Part shown: positions 1 through 5,208 of the stretch, piece by piece
How positions within the stretch are numbered: the stretch's first letter is position 1
How the letters are laid out: the number at the start of each line of letters is the position of its first letter
Origin: Clostridia bacterium
GTDB lineage: Bacteria > Bacillota > Clostridia > Peptostreptococcales > Anaerovoracaceae
Length of the DNA: 10,687 bases
Assembly: GCA_900754795.1 (NCBI GenBank)
Contig: CAAEEA010000039.1
Coordinates: forward strand, 1 to 10,687
Direction of reading: 5' to 3'
The notes under the pieces: model-generated
What the model was told of the DNA's origin: nothing
Database searches by the model: none
Seen by the model: the letters and a program-made list of their open reading frames with translations, nothing else
Program-made: the position numbers and the translations under genes

Positions 1-154
1 TACATATCTTAAGGAGAACCGCCGTGCTTACATTATCCCCATGCGTGAGTTTTGCAACGGTGGAGGAACTGAGCTGCGCCGCTTCTCTTAAATCCTGCTT
101 CTTCATATCTTTGTCAATGAGTAACTTCCATAATTTTTTATAGCTGATAATCAT
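1..154 (-). CDS. Partial XRE-family helix-turn-helix regulator
   Basis: This is the N-terminal 51 codons of a small Cro/CI-type DNA-binding protein; the gene runs off the left edge. The ATG (154-152) is preceded by AGGAG at a good distance (about 162-166). The protein starts MIISYKKLWK and shows the usual XRE layout: first helix, then KQDLREAAQLSSSTVAKL (about residues 20-37) as helix-turn-helix, then a third helix. This resembles the short YozG-like XRE proteins of Firmicutes elements. It diverges from the ietA-type gene and has its own promoter at 230-258. GTAACC-type operators sit at its transcription start and in its leader, so it probably belongs to the same regulatory circuit as the repressor at 3945-4286. 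Whether it is intact beyond the edge cannot be seen. Confidence 0.8.
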   Translation of the reverse strand, partial: MIISYKKLWKLLIDKDMKKQDLREAAQLSSSTVAKLTHGDNVSTAVLLKIC

Positions 155-170
155 ATATATACTCCTCTTC

Positions 171-186
171 GTAACCCTTTGTTTCC
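171..186. promoter_or_regulatory. Weaker operator-like site in the leader of the partial XRE gene
   Basis: Reads GTAACCCTTTGTTTCC: 10 of 12 arm positions match GTAACC-N4-GGTTAC. The right arm also resembles the GTTTCC arm of the second site family (4404, 4465, 4702). It lies between the transcription start and the ribosome binding site of the minus-strand gene. Confidence 0.35.
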
Positions 187-208
187 GTCGCGGGTTCGTT
201 TCTTTCAA

Positions 209-224
209 GTAACTCAACGGTTAC
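209..224. promoter_or_regulatory. Operator-like palindrome, GTAACC-N4-GGTTAC family
   Basis: Reads GTAACTCAACGGTTAC on the plus strand: 11 of 12 arm positions match GTAACC-N4-GGTTAC. It covers the expected transcription start of the minus-strand promoter at 230-258, a typical repressor position. That it is a bound operator is inference from recurrence at other promoters in the window. Confidence 0.6.
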
Positions 225-229
225 GTATC

Positions 230-258
230 AGTATAGCACATTCTGTTTCCTAAATCAA
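230..258 (-). promoter_or_regulatory. Promoter of the partial XRE gene
   Basis: On the minus strand, -35 TTGATT (258-253), a 17-bp spacer and -10 TATACT (235-230). The predicted start is near 222-224, inside the operator at 209-224. Confidence 0.75.
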
Positions 259-339
259 TAAATAGATGCGAGAACACAAATTTTTATTTTCGTCTATAGG
301 AACCATATTGGAGCCGATGAGATACAATAATTTGCGCTT

Positions 340-359
340 GTGTTCAAAGGTGTTCAAAG
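340..359 (+). repeat. Perfect 10-bp tandem repeat upstream of the ietA promoter
   Basis: GTGTTCAAAG occurs twice back to back (340-349 and 350-359). A 10-bp period puts both copies on the same DNA face, ending 17 bp before the -35 box at 377. That would suit an activator or cooperative binding site; the function is inferred. Confidence 0.6.
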
Positions 360-376
360 ATTTTTGAGGATAGTTA

Positions 377-405
377 TTGACATATGAGCCAAAATAGTGT
401 AAACT
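377..405 (+). promoter_or_regulatory. Promoter of the ietA-ietS operon
   Basis: Consensus -35 TTGACA (377-382), 17-bp spacer, -10 TAAACT (400-405). The predicted start is near 412, giving a leader of about 42 nt before the ATG at 454. The -10 is embedded in the operator at 399-414. Confidence 0.8.
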
Positions 406-414
406 AAAGGTTAC
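399..414. promoter_or_regulatory. Operator-like palindrome over the ietA -10 box
   Basis: GTAAACTAAAGGTTAC: 11 of 12 arm positions match GTAACC-N4-GGTTAC. It covers the -10 box and reaches past the likely start, so a bound repressor would exclude RNA polymerase. Confidence 0.65.
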
Positions 415-453
415 AGTCCGTTACTATGACTGAGAAAGAGGAATCGATAGACT

Positions 454-1614
454 ATGAAAGCCGAATTGATCGCAAATATTATCGCCGCTCATTGCTCCGG
501 GGACGAGAGTTCCTTCAAGACCGCTGTGGAAGCTTTGGCGGCTGACGAGGATAAGAAAGGAAATAGCCGTGTTTCCAGTATGCTCCTTGATGCATATAAG
601 GGAAAGAATATAACTTTGATGAAGAAACCGGATGTTGCACAGCCCGCCGGAGGAGGATTCGCTGTCCAGTCCGCTGGGAGCGGTGCTTTTACTCCGAGAG
701 ATAAGGACAGTCTTCTGGAGCTTTACGATATTATTCACCCGGATATATCGCTCTCTGATGTCGTGCTTCCTGAGAATCAGCGGAAGCTCCTCCTGCAGAT
801 TTTGGAGGAACGCCAGAACAACAGCAAGCTGGCAAAGCATAATCTCCCTCCCGCAAACCGTCTACTACTCTGCGGACCTCCTGGATGCGGAAAGACGATG
901 ACGGCAAATGCCATAGCGCACGAACTGAATCTGCCTATGGCATATGTGAGGATAGACGGTCTTATATCCTCCTACCTTGGACAGACCAGCGTGAACTTAA
1001 GGAAGATATTTTCCAGCGTAGGCAATCAGAACATCGTCCTTTTTCTGGACGAATTTGATGCCATCGCCAAGAAACGTGATGACGGTCACGAGATGGGCGA
1101 ACTGAAGCGTGTCGTTACGGCTTTACTCCAGAATTTCGATAATATGCCGCCGAATGTATTTTTAATTGCGGCTACCAACCATGAGCATCTGCTTGATCCC
1201 GCAATTTTCAGACGATTCAACTACACTATCAATATCGGATACCCGGATGCAAAACAGCGGAGTGAACTAATTCAGCGTTGGTTTAAAGACTATACTGTAG
1301 AAACCGAGGTAGATATACAGAAGCTGGCTGACCTTACTGCAGACCGCAGCGTGGCACAGATAAAGGAACTGGTTATCTCCGCCGCTAAACGCTATGTGAC
1401 CACAGATAAGGCGATTACGATGGAGGATATGATAGAACTGCTTATCCAGCAGATGACGAATAATTCAAACGGGGCAGGCGTGGTGGATGCCGCCGCCGAT
1501 CTGAAAGCAAAGGGCGTGAGCGTCCGTACTCTTGCGAAAGCAATCGGGATGCCACATAACACTCTTAGCTACCAGATAAATAAGTTAACTAAGGGCAAAG
1601 AGGTGGATGAATAG
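454..1614 (+). CDS. ietA: AAA+ ATPase, IetA-like, of a two-gene ATPase-subtilase system
   Basis: A 386-aa cytoplasmic AAA+ ATPase. Visible motifs are Walker A GPPGCGKT (141-148, K147), pore-type segment SSYLGQT near 172, Walker B LFLDEFD (D199, E200), sensor-1 asparagine in AATNH (N242) and paired arginines FRRF (R253, R254) as arginine-finger candidates. An N-terminal helical part ends in a glycine-rich linker (about 65-79). The C-terminus carries a helix-turn-helix-like stretch (about 354-380, VSVRTLAKAIGMPHNTL), unusual for a plain AAA+ protein. The start has AGAGGA upstream (437-442), spaced a little long. The stop is 2 nt before the protease ATG, so translation is probably coupled. In the IetAS family the ATPase acts with, and as antitoxin restrains, a subtilisin-like partner. 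Assignment to that family rests on order and motifs, not on a search; a generic AAA+/S8 pair is the alternative. Confidence 0.82.
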   Translation: MKAELIANIIAAHCSGDESSFKTAVEALAADEDKKGNSRVSSMLLDAYKGKNITLMKKPDVAQPAGGGFAVQSAGSGAFTPRDKDSLLELYDIIHPDISLSDVVLPENQRKLLLQILEERQNNSKLAKHNLPPANRLLLCGPPGCGKTMTANAIAHELNLPMAYVRIDGLISSYLGQTSVNLRKIFSSVGNQNIVLFLDEFDAIAKKRDDGHEMGELKRVVTALLQNFDNMPPNVFLIAATNHEHLLDPAIFRRFNYTINIGYPDAKQRSELIQRWFKDYTVETEVDIQKLADLTADRSVAQIKELVISAAKRYVTTDKAITMEDMIELLIQQMTNNSNGAGVVDAAADLKAKGVSVRTLAKAIGMPHNTLSYQINKLTKGKEVDE

Positions 1615-1616
1615 GT

Positions 1617-3893
1617 ATGGCAGATGATTTCAGACCCCATCTCCTCATTACTGAGGATGATGTAGAGGCTATTGAGAATAAAAAGCAGGCTCGGAGTAAA
1701 GACCTGGGATTGGATCGGATGAAGCATGGAACGAAACTTTCTACAGGTCTTCAGGAAATTGTGTCTGCCTATACCCGCGTGCAAGGGACGGATTCTCTTC
1801 GTGATGAGGATATCCGTCTGTTTGAAGTTGTCCTGCAAGAGGGTGAGAAATTCTCAAACAAAACACTTCGTGAATTTTTGGAACAGGAAGGAATGACCCT
1901 CGCCAAAGTCAAAGATTCACGCCACGCCATTGTATCATCATCCAAGTCCAAGTTTGATTCCCTACAACAAAGGGTAGGCGCTTACCGTGATGGCAAACGC
2001 AGTAACAAGAAATTTCAGTACATAGATGATTTTCAATTCCCAGACGGAATGGGAAAACAGGCTCCTTCGATAAGAGAACTGCTTGAGCGTGAGGCTACTT
2101 TCCCACTCGATGTTGAAATCGTGGAACAATTGCTTCCAAAAGGTACCGATCCGCAGGTGCAGGCTCGTGCCGAAGAGAGGCTGATTGCTCTTATTGAGCA
2201 GAATCAAGGTAGAATCCAGGCGAAGCCATATAAACTTTCCGATGGGACACGTATTGTCCGTGCGGAGATTCCGCTTGGTAAACTTGAAGAGATCTCCGGG
2301 GATACTATTGTCAGTCATGTTGCGCCGACAGGTTTCTATGCCACATCCCCGATGTATACGGTTCCTGCGCAGGCGCAGATGTCGTTGAATCCAAATGTCT
2401 CGATAGATGAGCTTCCTATCGTGGCTGTTCTTGATACGGGAGTGGATTTCCCTGCGGAACTTGAACCGCTGGTAGTGGAGCATTGGGTACCTACTGGAGC
2501 AACTCCTGGTGACAAAAGGCACGGCACCAATGTGGCAAGTAAGGTCGCTTTTGAGAATCTTGGCGAGCAGCTTGCATCCGGTATCCTAACACCACGAGCA
2601 AGGATTATCGACTGTAATATTCGTGGTTTCGATCCGGATTCCAATAAGCCGAATCGTCCGGATCTTATTTGTAACAGCACCATGATTGCAAGAATCAAAG
2701 AGGCTGTCCTGCGCTATAAAGACATAACCAAAATCTTCAACTTCTCATCAAGCGAAGAGACTCCTATCCAAGGCGACGAAATCAGTATTCTCGGATACGA
2801 ACTGGATGTCCTTGCTATTCAGTATGGTGTGAAATTTACCATTTCAGCTGGCAATCATTATCTGTATCGTAGTCAGGACTCCCTCGAAGACATCTTGCAA
2901 GATGACGACAATAGAATAGCTGCACCAGCAGATTCCATGCTGAATATAGCAGTCGGAGCTATTGTCGGTGCAGAACATAAGGAAGGTTTGAGCCGCCAAT
3001 ATGATGTAGCTCCTTATTCGAGAATCGGTCCGGGCTTTCGAGGTTTCCGTAAACCCGATATTGTATCTCTTGCTGGAACGATGACCAAGGCTGACTTCGT
3101 ACCGCCGGATGAATATGCCATGATGATTGCCAGTGGCGGTCAATGGGCATTTGAGGCGGGTACAAGTTTTACGGCTCCTACTGTTGCAGGAGACCTTGCG
3201 GAGATATCACAGTCTGTGCCGAATCATGATATCCTTATGTCAGAGGCACTTCTCTATCACGGTGCTGAGATGCCTATCAGCGAGGTTGCAAAGAAAAAAA
3301 TCACAAGGGACGAAAATGCCTTCTATGGCAATCTTTACGGTAGAGGAATATCAAATCCTCTTGTGAGTATGTTTTCTACTGCTCATCGTGTGACCTTCCT
3401 CCACAGGGGTACGATGAATAAGAAATTCAAGCAGCACGCCAAGTTCCTCATGCCGAGTGTTTGCGATACGCAGATGGATATGAGCAAGAGGGATAAAAAA
3501 ATACGGGTGACAGTAACCTGTGTCACACAACCGCCTGTTGATAAAACTAAGGGCGCTGAATATCTCGGAGCATATGTCAACGCATCCCTTCATTCACGAA
3601 ACAGTAAGGATAATCTTGTTACAAATAATCCATCAGAATCAGATGGTCGCAAGGATTGGGATACCTGTTTCCACTTCGAGCAGGAATTTTCAAGTTTTCA
3701 TGGTGGTGATTGGGAAGTATGGCTTGAACTTCATACTCGCTATGATGTGGAGGACGATCAGGAGATTGACTACGCTCTTGCCATAACGATAGAGGATTTA
3801 ACCGAGTCGCTGCAGCTATACGATGCTGTTGTGAATGAAGCACAGAACCGCTTCCCAGCAGTTCAGCTTATACGTCTTCCTGTTCGCACATAA
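1617..3893 (+). CDS. ietS: Intracellular subtilisin-like (S8) serine protease, IetS-like
   Basis: A 758-aa S8 protease. The complete catalytic set is visible: Asp in VLDTGVDF (D273), His in KRHGTNVAS (H302), oxyanion-hole Asn in SAGNH (N413) and nucleophile Ser in GTSFTAP (S517). About 270 residues precede the catalytic core and are charged and helical; I recognise no domain there. After the core, residues about 590-758 look beta-rich (for example RVTVTCVTQ). There is no signal peptide or membrane segment, so it should act inside the cell, unlike secreted subtilisins. A Shine-Dalgarno AGAGGTGG lies inside the end of the ATPase gene (1598-1605). In IetAS this subunit is the toxic or effector protease, held in check by the ATPase and acting in plasmid maintenance or phage defence. 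Its target is unknown. The gene looks intact. Confidence 0.82.
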   Translation: MADDFRPHLLITEDDVEAIENKKQARSKDLGLDRMKHGTKLSTGLQEIVSAYTRVQGTDSLRDEDIRLFEVVLQEGEKFSNKTLREFLEQEGMTLAKVKDSRHAIVSSSKSKFDSLQQRVGAYRDGKRSNKKFQYIDDFQFPDGMGKQAPSIRELLEREATFPLDVEIVEQLLPKGTDPQVQARAEERLIALIEQNQGRIQAKPYKLSDGTRIVRAEIPLGKLEEISGDTIVSHVAPTGFYATSPMYTVPAQAQMSLNPNVSIDELPIVAVLDTGVDFPAELEPLVVEHWVPTGATPGDKRHGTNVASKVAFENLGEQLASGILTPRARIIDCNIRGFDPDSNKPNRPDLICNSTMIARIKEAVLRYKDITKIFNFSSSEETPIQGDEISILGYELDVLAIQYGVKFTISAGNHYLYRSQDSLEDILQDDDNRIAAPADSMLNIAVGAIVGAEHKEGLSRQYDVAPYSRIGPGFRGFRKPDIVSLAGTMTKADFVPPDEYAMMIASGGQWAFEAGTSFTAPTVAGDLAEISQSVPNHDILMSEALLYHGAEMPISEVAKKKITRDENAFYGNLYGRGISNPLVSMFSTAHRVTFLHRGTMNKKFKQHAKFLMPSVCDTQMDMSKRDKKIRVTVTCVTQPPVDKTKGAEYLGAYVNASLHSRNSKDNLVTNNPSESDGRKDWDTCFHFEQEFSSFHGGDWEVWLELHTRYDVEDDQEIDYALAITIEDLTESLQLYDAVVNEAQNRFPAVQLIRLPVRT

Positions 3894-3895
3894 TT

Positions 3896-3942
3896 AAAAA
3901 GAGAACGAGGTGGCCTCTTTACCAAGAAGTCACCTCGTTAAT
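3896..3942. terminator. Bidirectional terminator between ietS and the XRE repressor
   Basis: AACGAGGTG (3904-3912) pairs perfectly with CACCTCGTT (3931-3939); an inner CTT/AAG pair shortens the loop. On the minus strand a run of five T follows (3896-3900); on the plus strand a weaker ATCTTTAATCTTT tract follows. It can serve both convergent genes. Confidence 0.75.
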
Positions 3943-3944
3943 CT

Positions 3945-4286
3945 TTAATCTTTGCGCTGGCTTTTCAAGAATGCAATATACTGGTTGACCTGATCAATCT
4001 CTTCTTGACTCAAGTCTTCCGTATCCTTTATGCCGGTAGCCACTGTACTGCTTTCTGTTTCCGCAGTAGGCTCATCAATATATCCGGCAGCTGCCATCAA
4101 ATCCTCATAGGGCACACCGAGTGCGGACGCTATGGAGCGGAGAACTTGCGGAGAAGTTTGTTTTCTAAGACCGTCTTCTATTCGCTTCACTTCGGTATGG
4201 CTGATAGCTGCAAGTTCTGCAAGCCGCCTTATCGACAGCCCTTTTTCCGTTCTTTTTTCCTTTATATAAGTCCCGAGTTCGTTCAT
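3945..4286 (-). CDS. XRE-family transcriptional repressor (CI-like)
   Basis: A 113-aa DNA-binding protein. The start MNELGTYIKE is chosen at 4286 because AGGAGGG (4300-4295) lies 8 nt upstream; an in-frame ATG 20 codons earlier lies beyond the promoter -10 and has no such site. Residues 1-62 form an XRE domain: LSIRRLAELAAISHTEVKRIE (about 17-37) is the helix-turn-helix, followed by SPQVLRSIASALGVPYEDLM. The tail EEIDQVNQYIAFLK (about 95-108) is a short helix, probably for dimerisation; there is no peptidase or ImmA-like domain. Its promoter carries a GTAACC-type site in the spacer, and better sites lie at the divergent gene and at ietA, so it is the natural candidate to bind that family. That it is the repressor is inference; the other two XRE proteins could also bind. 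Confidence 0.88.
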   Translation of the reverse strand: MNELGTYIKEKRTEKGLSIRRLAELAAISHTEVKRIEDGLRKQTSPQVLRSIASALGVPYEDLMAAAGYIDEPTAETESSTVATGIKDTEDLSQEEIDQVNQYIAFLKSQRKD

Positions 4287-4317
4287 AATATAGTCCCTCC
4301 TCGCTTGAACCACTTTC

Positions 4318-4346
4318 ATTATACCATAAGTGTAACCTAAAAGCAA
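4318..4346 (-). promoter_or_regulatory. Promoter of the XRE repressor
   Basis: Minus strand: -35 TTGCTT (4346-4341), 17-bp spacer, -10 TATAAT (4323-4318). The operator-like sequence at 4332-4347 covers the -35 and half of the spacer, which would allow autoregulation. Confidence 0.8.
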
Positions 4347-4347
4347 C
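4332..4347. promoter_or_regulatory. Operator-like site in the repressor promoter
   Basis: GTAACCTAAAAGCAAC: perfect left arm, right arm 3 of 6 against GTAACC-N4-GGTTAC. Probably a weak or half site. The left 10 bases GTAACCTAAA are identical to the site at 4375. Confidence 0.45.
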
Positions 4348-4365
4348 GCTTTTTTGAGAGAACCC

Positions 4366-4394
4366 TTGCGTTTTGTAACCTAAAGGTGTATACT
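4366..4394 (+). promoter_or_regulatory. Promoter of the Cro-like gene
   Basis: Plus strand: -35 TTGCGT (4366-4371), 17-bp spacer, -10 TATACT (4389-4394). It is divergent from the repressor promoter, with the two -35 boxes about 20 bp apart. The predicted start is near 4401, leaving a 95-nt leader. Confidence 0.8.
4375..4390. promoter_or_regulatory. Operator-like site in the Cro-like gene promoter
   Basis: GTAACCTAAAGGTGTA: perfect left arm, 9 of 12 arm positions in all, with a clean ACCT-AA-AGGT core palindrome. It fills the spacer and touches the -10 box. Confidence 0.6.
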
Positions 4395-4403
4395 ATAGAA
4401 AAC

Positions 4404-4419
4404 GGAACTTTAAGGTTCC
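4404..4419. promoter_or_regulatory. Second-family palindrome at the start of the Cro-like transcript
   Basis: GGAACTTTAAGGTTCC: imperfect palindrome with one mismatched pair, starting just after the predicted transcription start. It is related to, but distinct from, the GTAACC family. Related copies lie at 4465 and 4702. Confidence 0.55.
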
Positions 4420-4429
4420 AATTCCAACA

Positions 4430-4447
4430 TACCGCCATAGCGCGGTA
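4430..4447 (+). repeat. Small hairpin in the Cro-like gene leader
   Basis: TACCGC (4430-4435) pairs with GCGGTA (4442-4447) around a 6-nt loop. It is nested between the 4404 and 4465 palindromes, which can themselves pair with each other (14 of 16 positions) in RNA. Confidence 0.4.
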
Positions 4448-4464
4448 CGTATTTTGAGAATGGC

Positions 4465-4480
4465 GGAACCTTTAAGTTTC
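4465..4480. promoter_or_regulatory. Second-family palindrome before the Cro-like gene
   Basis: GGAACCTTTAAGTTTC, immediately upstream of the ribosome binding site GGAAAGGGG (4481-4489). Position suggests control of either transcription elongation or translation. Confidence 0.45.
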
Positions 4481-4495
4481 GGAAAGGGGTATTAG

Positions 4496-4699
4496 ATGAA
4501 ACCAAACATAGAGTATGTGAAACAAGAGATGGAACGCCGCAAATGGACAGGCAGTCAGCTTGCTATGAAAATGGGCGTTTCTCGGATGGAAGTGAGCCGT
4601 CTTTTGCGTGGAAAGCGTGTCGGCGGTAAGAAGTGCATCGGAGGTCTTATCAAGGCTTTTCCCGATGCAGAACTTAAAGATCTATTTTTTTTGGATTAA
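4496..4699 (+). CDS. Small Cro-like XRE helix-turn-helix protein
   Basis: A 67-aa single-domain DNA-binding protein. MKPNIEYVKQEMERRKWTGS forms the first helix; QLAMKMGVSRMEVSRLLRGK (about 19-38) is the helix-turn-helix; the end AELKDLFFLD closes the fold. Length and layout match Cro or short element regulators. Ribosome binding site AAAGGGG lies 6 nt before the ATG. It is transcribed away from the larger XRE repressor, the classic CI/Cro arrangement, and is followed after 35 nt by a 49-aa gene that is probably in the same transcript. GGAAC-type palindromes flank it on both sides, so it may bind these and regulate itself. A role as activator of downstream element genes cannot be excluded. Confidence 0.85.
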   Translation: MKPNIEYVKQEMERRKWTGSQLAMKMGVSRMEVSRLLRGKRVGGKKCIGGLIKAFPDAELKDLFFLD

Positions 4700-4701
4700 G
4701 C

Positions 4702-4717
4702 GGAACTTATAGTTTCC
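4702..4717. promoter_or_regulatory. Second-family palindrome between the Cro-like and 49-aa genes
   Basis: GGAACTTATAGTTTCC; GGAA/TTCC outer arms are perfect and the inner positions imperfect. It is just upstream of the ribosome binding site of the next gene and resembles the sites at 4404 and 4465. Confidence 0.45.
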
Positions 4718-4734
4718 ACAGAAAGGAGAACTGT

Positions 4735-4884
4735 ATGGAACAGGTTAAGAATCTCGATGACAAGCGTGTTTGCGACCAAAGCAAGGACGGCAAGGTCATC
4801 GTTATCCGAAAGAAAGACTGTATTACACGAATCACTGCCAATGCAGACAGAACACTCAAGGTTACGCATGAGTATGCGAAGTAA
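4735..4884 (+). CDS. Small 49-aa protein of unknown function, element-associated
   Basis: A 49-aa reading frame starting MEQVKNLDDKRVCDQSKDGK and ending LKVTHEYAK. Ribosome binding site AAGGAG (4723-4728) is 6 nt before the ATG. The composition is polar and charged with two cysteines (13 and 29); alternating hydrophobic patches (VIVIRKKDCITRI) suggest a small beta structure. There is no signal or membrane segment. From memory, similar tiny proteins (KRVCD near the start, THEY near the end) occur beside regulators in Firmicutes conjugative elements; I cannot verify this here. It lies 35 nt after the Cro-like gene and before a strong terminator, so it ends that small operon. Confidence 0.7.
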   Translation: MEQVKNLDDKRVCDQSKDGKVIVIRKKDCITRITANADRTLKVTHEYAK

Positions 4885-4911
4885 ATTCAAACAGAAATCC
4901 GTGAGAGCGCC

Positions 4912-4966
4912 AGACGACAGTACGGATACCTGAATTAAGGTATCGTTCTGTCGTCTTTTCTTTTTT
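4912..4966 (+). terminator. Strong intrinsic terminator after the 49-aa gene
   Basis: AGACGACAG (4912-4920) pairs with CTGTCGTCT (4948-4956); an inner GATACC/GGTATC stem extends it. A T-rich tract (TTTCTTTTTT) follows. It closes the Cro-like operon and insulates the sigma-factor leader. Confidence 0.85.
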
Positions 4967-5035
4967 GAATGCTAAATCTGTCTTGAGCAAGACAATAAAC
5001 TGCTCACCGCCCGACACCGCATCACCTGATCACTG

Positions 5036-5086
5036 ATGGCTCAACGGTATCTGGCGGCACAAGTAAATATCACAGCTGCCTTTTGA
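5036..5086 (+). CDS. Possible 16-aa leader peptide
   Basis: ATG at 5036 opens a frame encoding MAQRYLAAQVNITAAF before TGA (5084-5086). No good ribosome binding site is visible, which counts against it. In its favour, the frame spans a GGCGGC/GCTGCC stem (with a G-U pair; about 5053-5080) followed by TTTT, and stops at that tract, as in attenuators where translation of a leader controls folding. I give it low confidence. Confidence 0.25.
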   Translation: MAQRYLAAQVNITAAF

Positions 5087-5106
5087 GCGGGTTAGCTGCA
5101 ATCCGA

Positions 5107-5122
5107 AACGGAGTACTCCGTT
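5107..5122. repeat. Perfect 16-bp palindrome AACGGAGTACTCCGTT
   Basis: Fully self-complementary. Its left half overlaps the sequence CGAAACGGAG (5104-5113) that can pair with the terminator's left arm, so it may compete with anti-terminator formation. Confidence 0.6.
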
Positions 5123-5167
5123 AGGACTGCGGTTAGGTTTTTGCACCCTTTTTGCGGCAGCACCCAG

Positions 5168-5208
5168 AGTCCTCCGTTTCGAGAAATCGAAAATCGGAGG
5201 ACTTTTTT
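5168..5208 (+). terminator. Terminator hairpin masking the sigma-gene ribosome binding site
   Basis: AGTCCTCCG (5168-5176) pairs with CGGAGGACT (5195-5203), continued by TTTCGA/TCGAAA (5177-5182, 5187-5192) closed by a GAAA tetraloop, with a 2-nt bulge. A T run reaches the ATG at 5209. GGAGG (5196-5200), the ribosome binding site of the sigma gene, lies in the right arm. When folded it should block both elongation and initiation. The upstream CGAAACGGAG (5104-5113) is a perfect 10-bp complement of 5172-5181 and could open it. Confidence 0.75.

Larger units (their letters stand above)
155..453. other. Divergent intergenic region between the partial XRE gene and ietA
   Basis: No credible gene lies in these 299 bases. 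They hold the two divergent promoters (230-258 minus, 377-405 plus), three GTAACC-type sites (171, 209, 399), a perfect 10-bp tandem duplication (340-359) and an 8-bp inverted pair GAACACAA (272-279) / TTGTGTTC (338-345). The middle is AT-rich. Confidence 0.7.
4885..5208. other. Long untranslated region upstream of the sigma-factor gene
   Basis: No gene of normal size lies in these 324 bases. They contain the terminator at 4912-4966, a short inverted repeat TGAGCA/TGCTCA (4984-4989, 5001-5006), a possible 16-codon leader peptide (5036-5086), a perfect 16-bp palindrome (5107-5122) and a terminator hairpin that sequesters the sigma-gene ribosome binding site (5168-5208). I see no convincing promoter. 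Confidence 0.65.

Noticed and set aside
424..840. 138-aa minus-strand frame over the ietA start
   Set aside because: Antisense to the ATPase and its promoter; no initiation signals.
1962..2522. 186-aa open frame on the minus strand
   Set aside because: Antisense to the protease gene, no ribosome binding site or domain, and arginine-rich composition typical of a shadow frame.
4005..4340. 111-aa plus-strand frame
   Set aside because: Exact antisense of the XRE repressor; no domain or initiation site.
4287..4346. Extended N-terminus of the XRE repressor
   Set aside because: The added 20 residues include the promoter -10 region (4318-4323) and have no ribosome binding site, while the ATG at 4286 has AGGAGGG.
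171..4390. CRISPR-like array made of the GTAACC repeats
   Set aside because: The copies are short palindromes at promoters, irregularly spaced across 4 kb, with no unit of repeat plus spacer.
5152..5208. Extended N-terminus of the sigma factor
   Set aside because: It would be encoded by the terminator hairpin; the ATG at 5209 has GGAGG 8 nt upstream and gives the family-like start.
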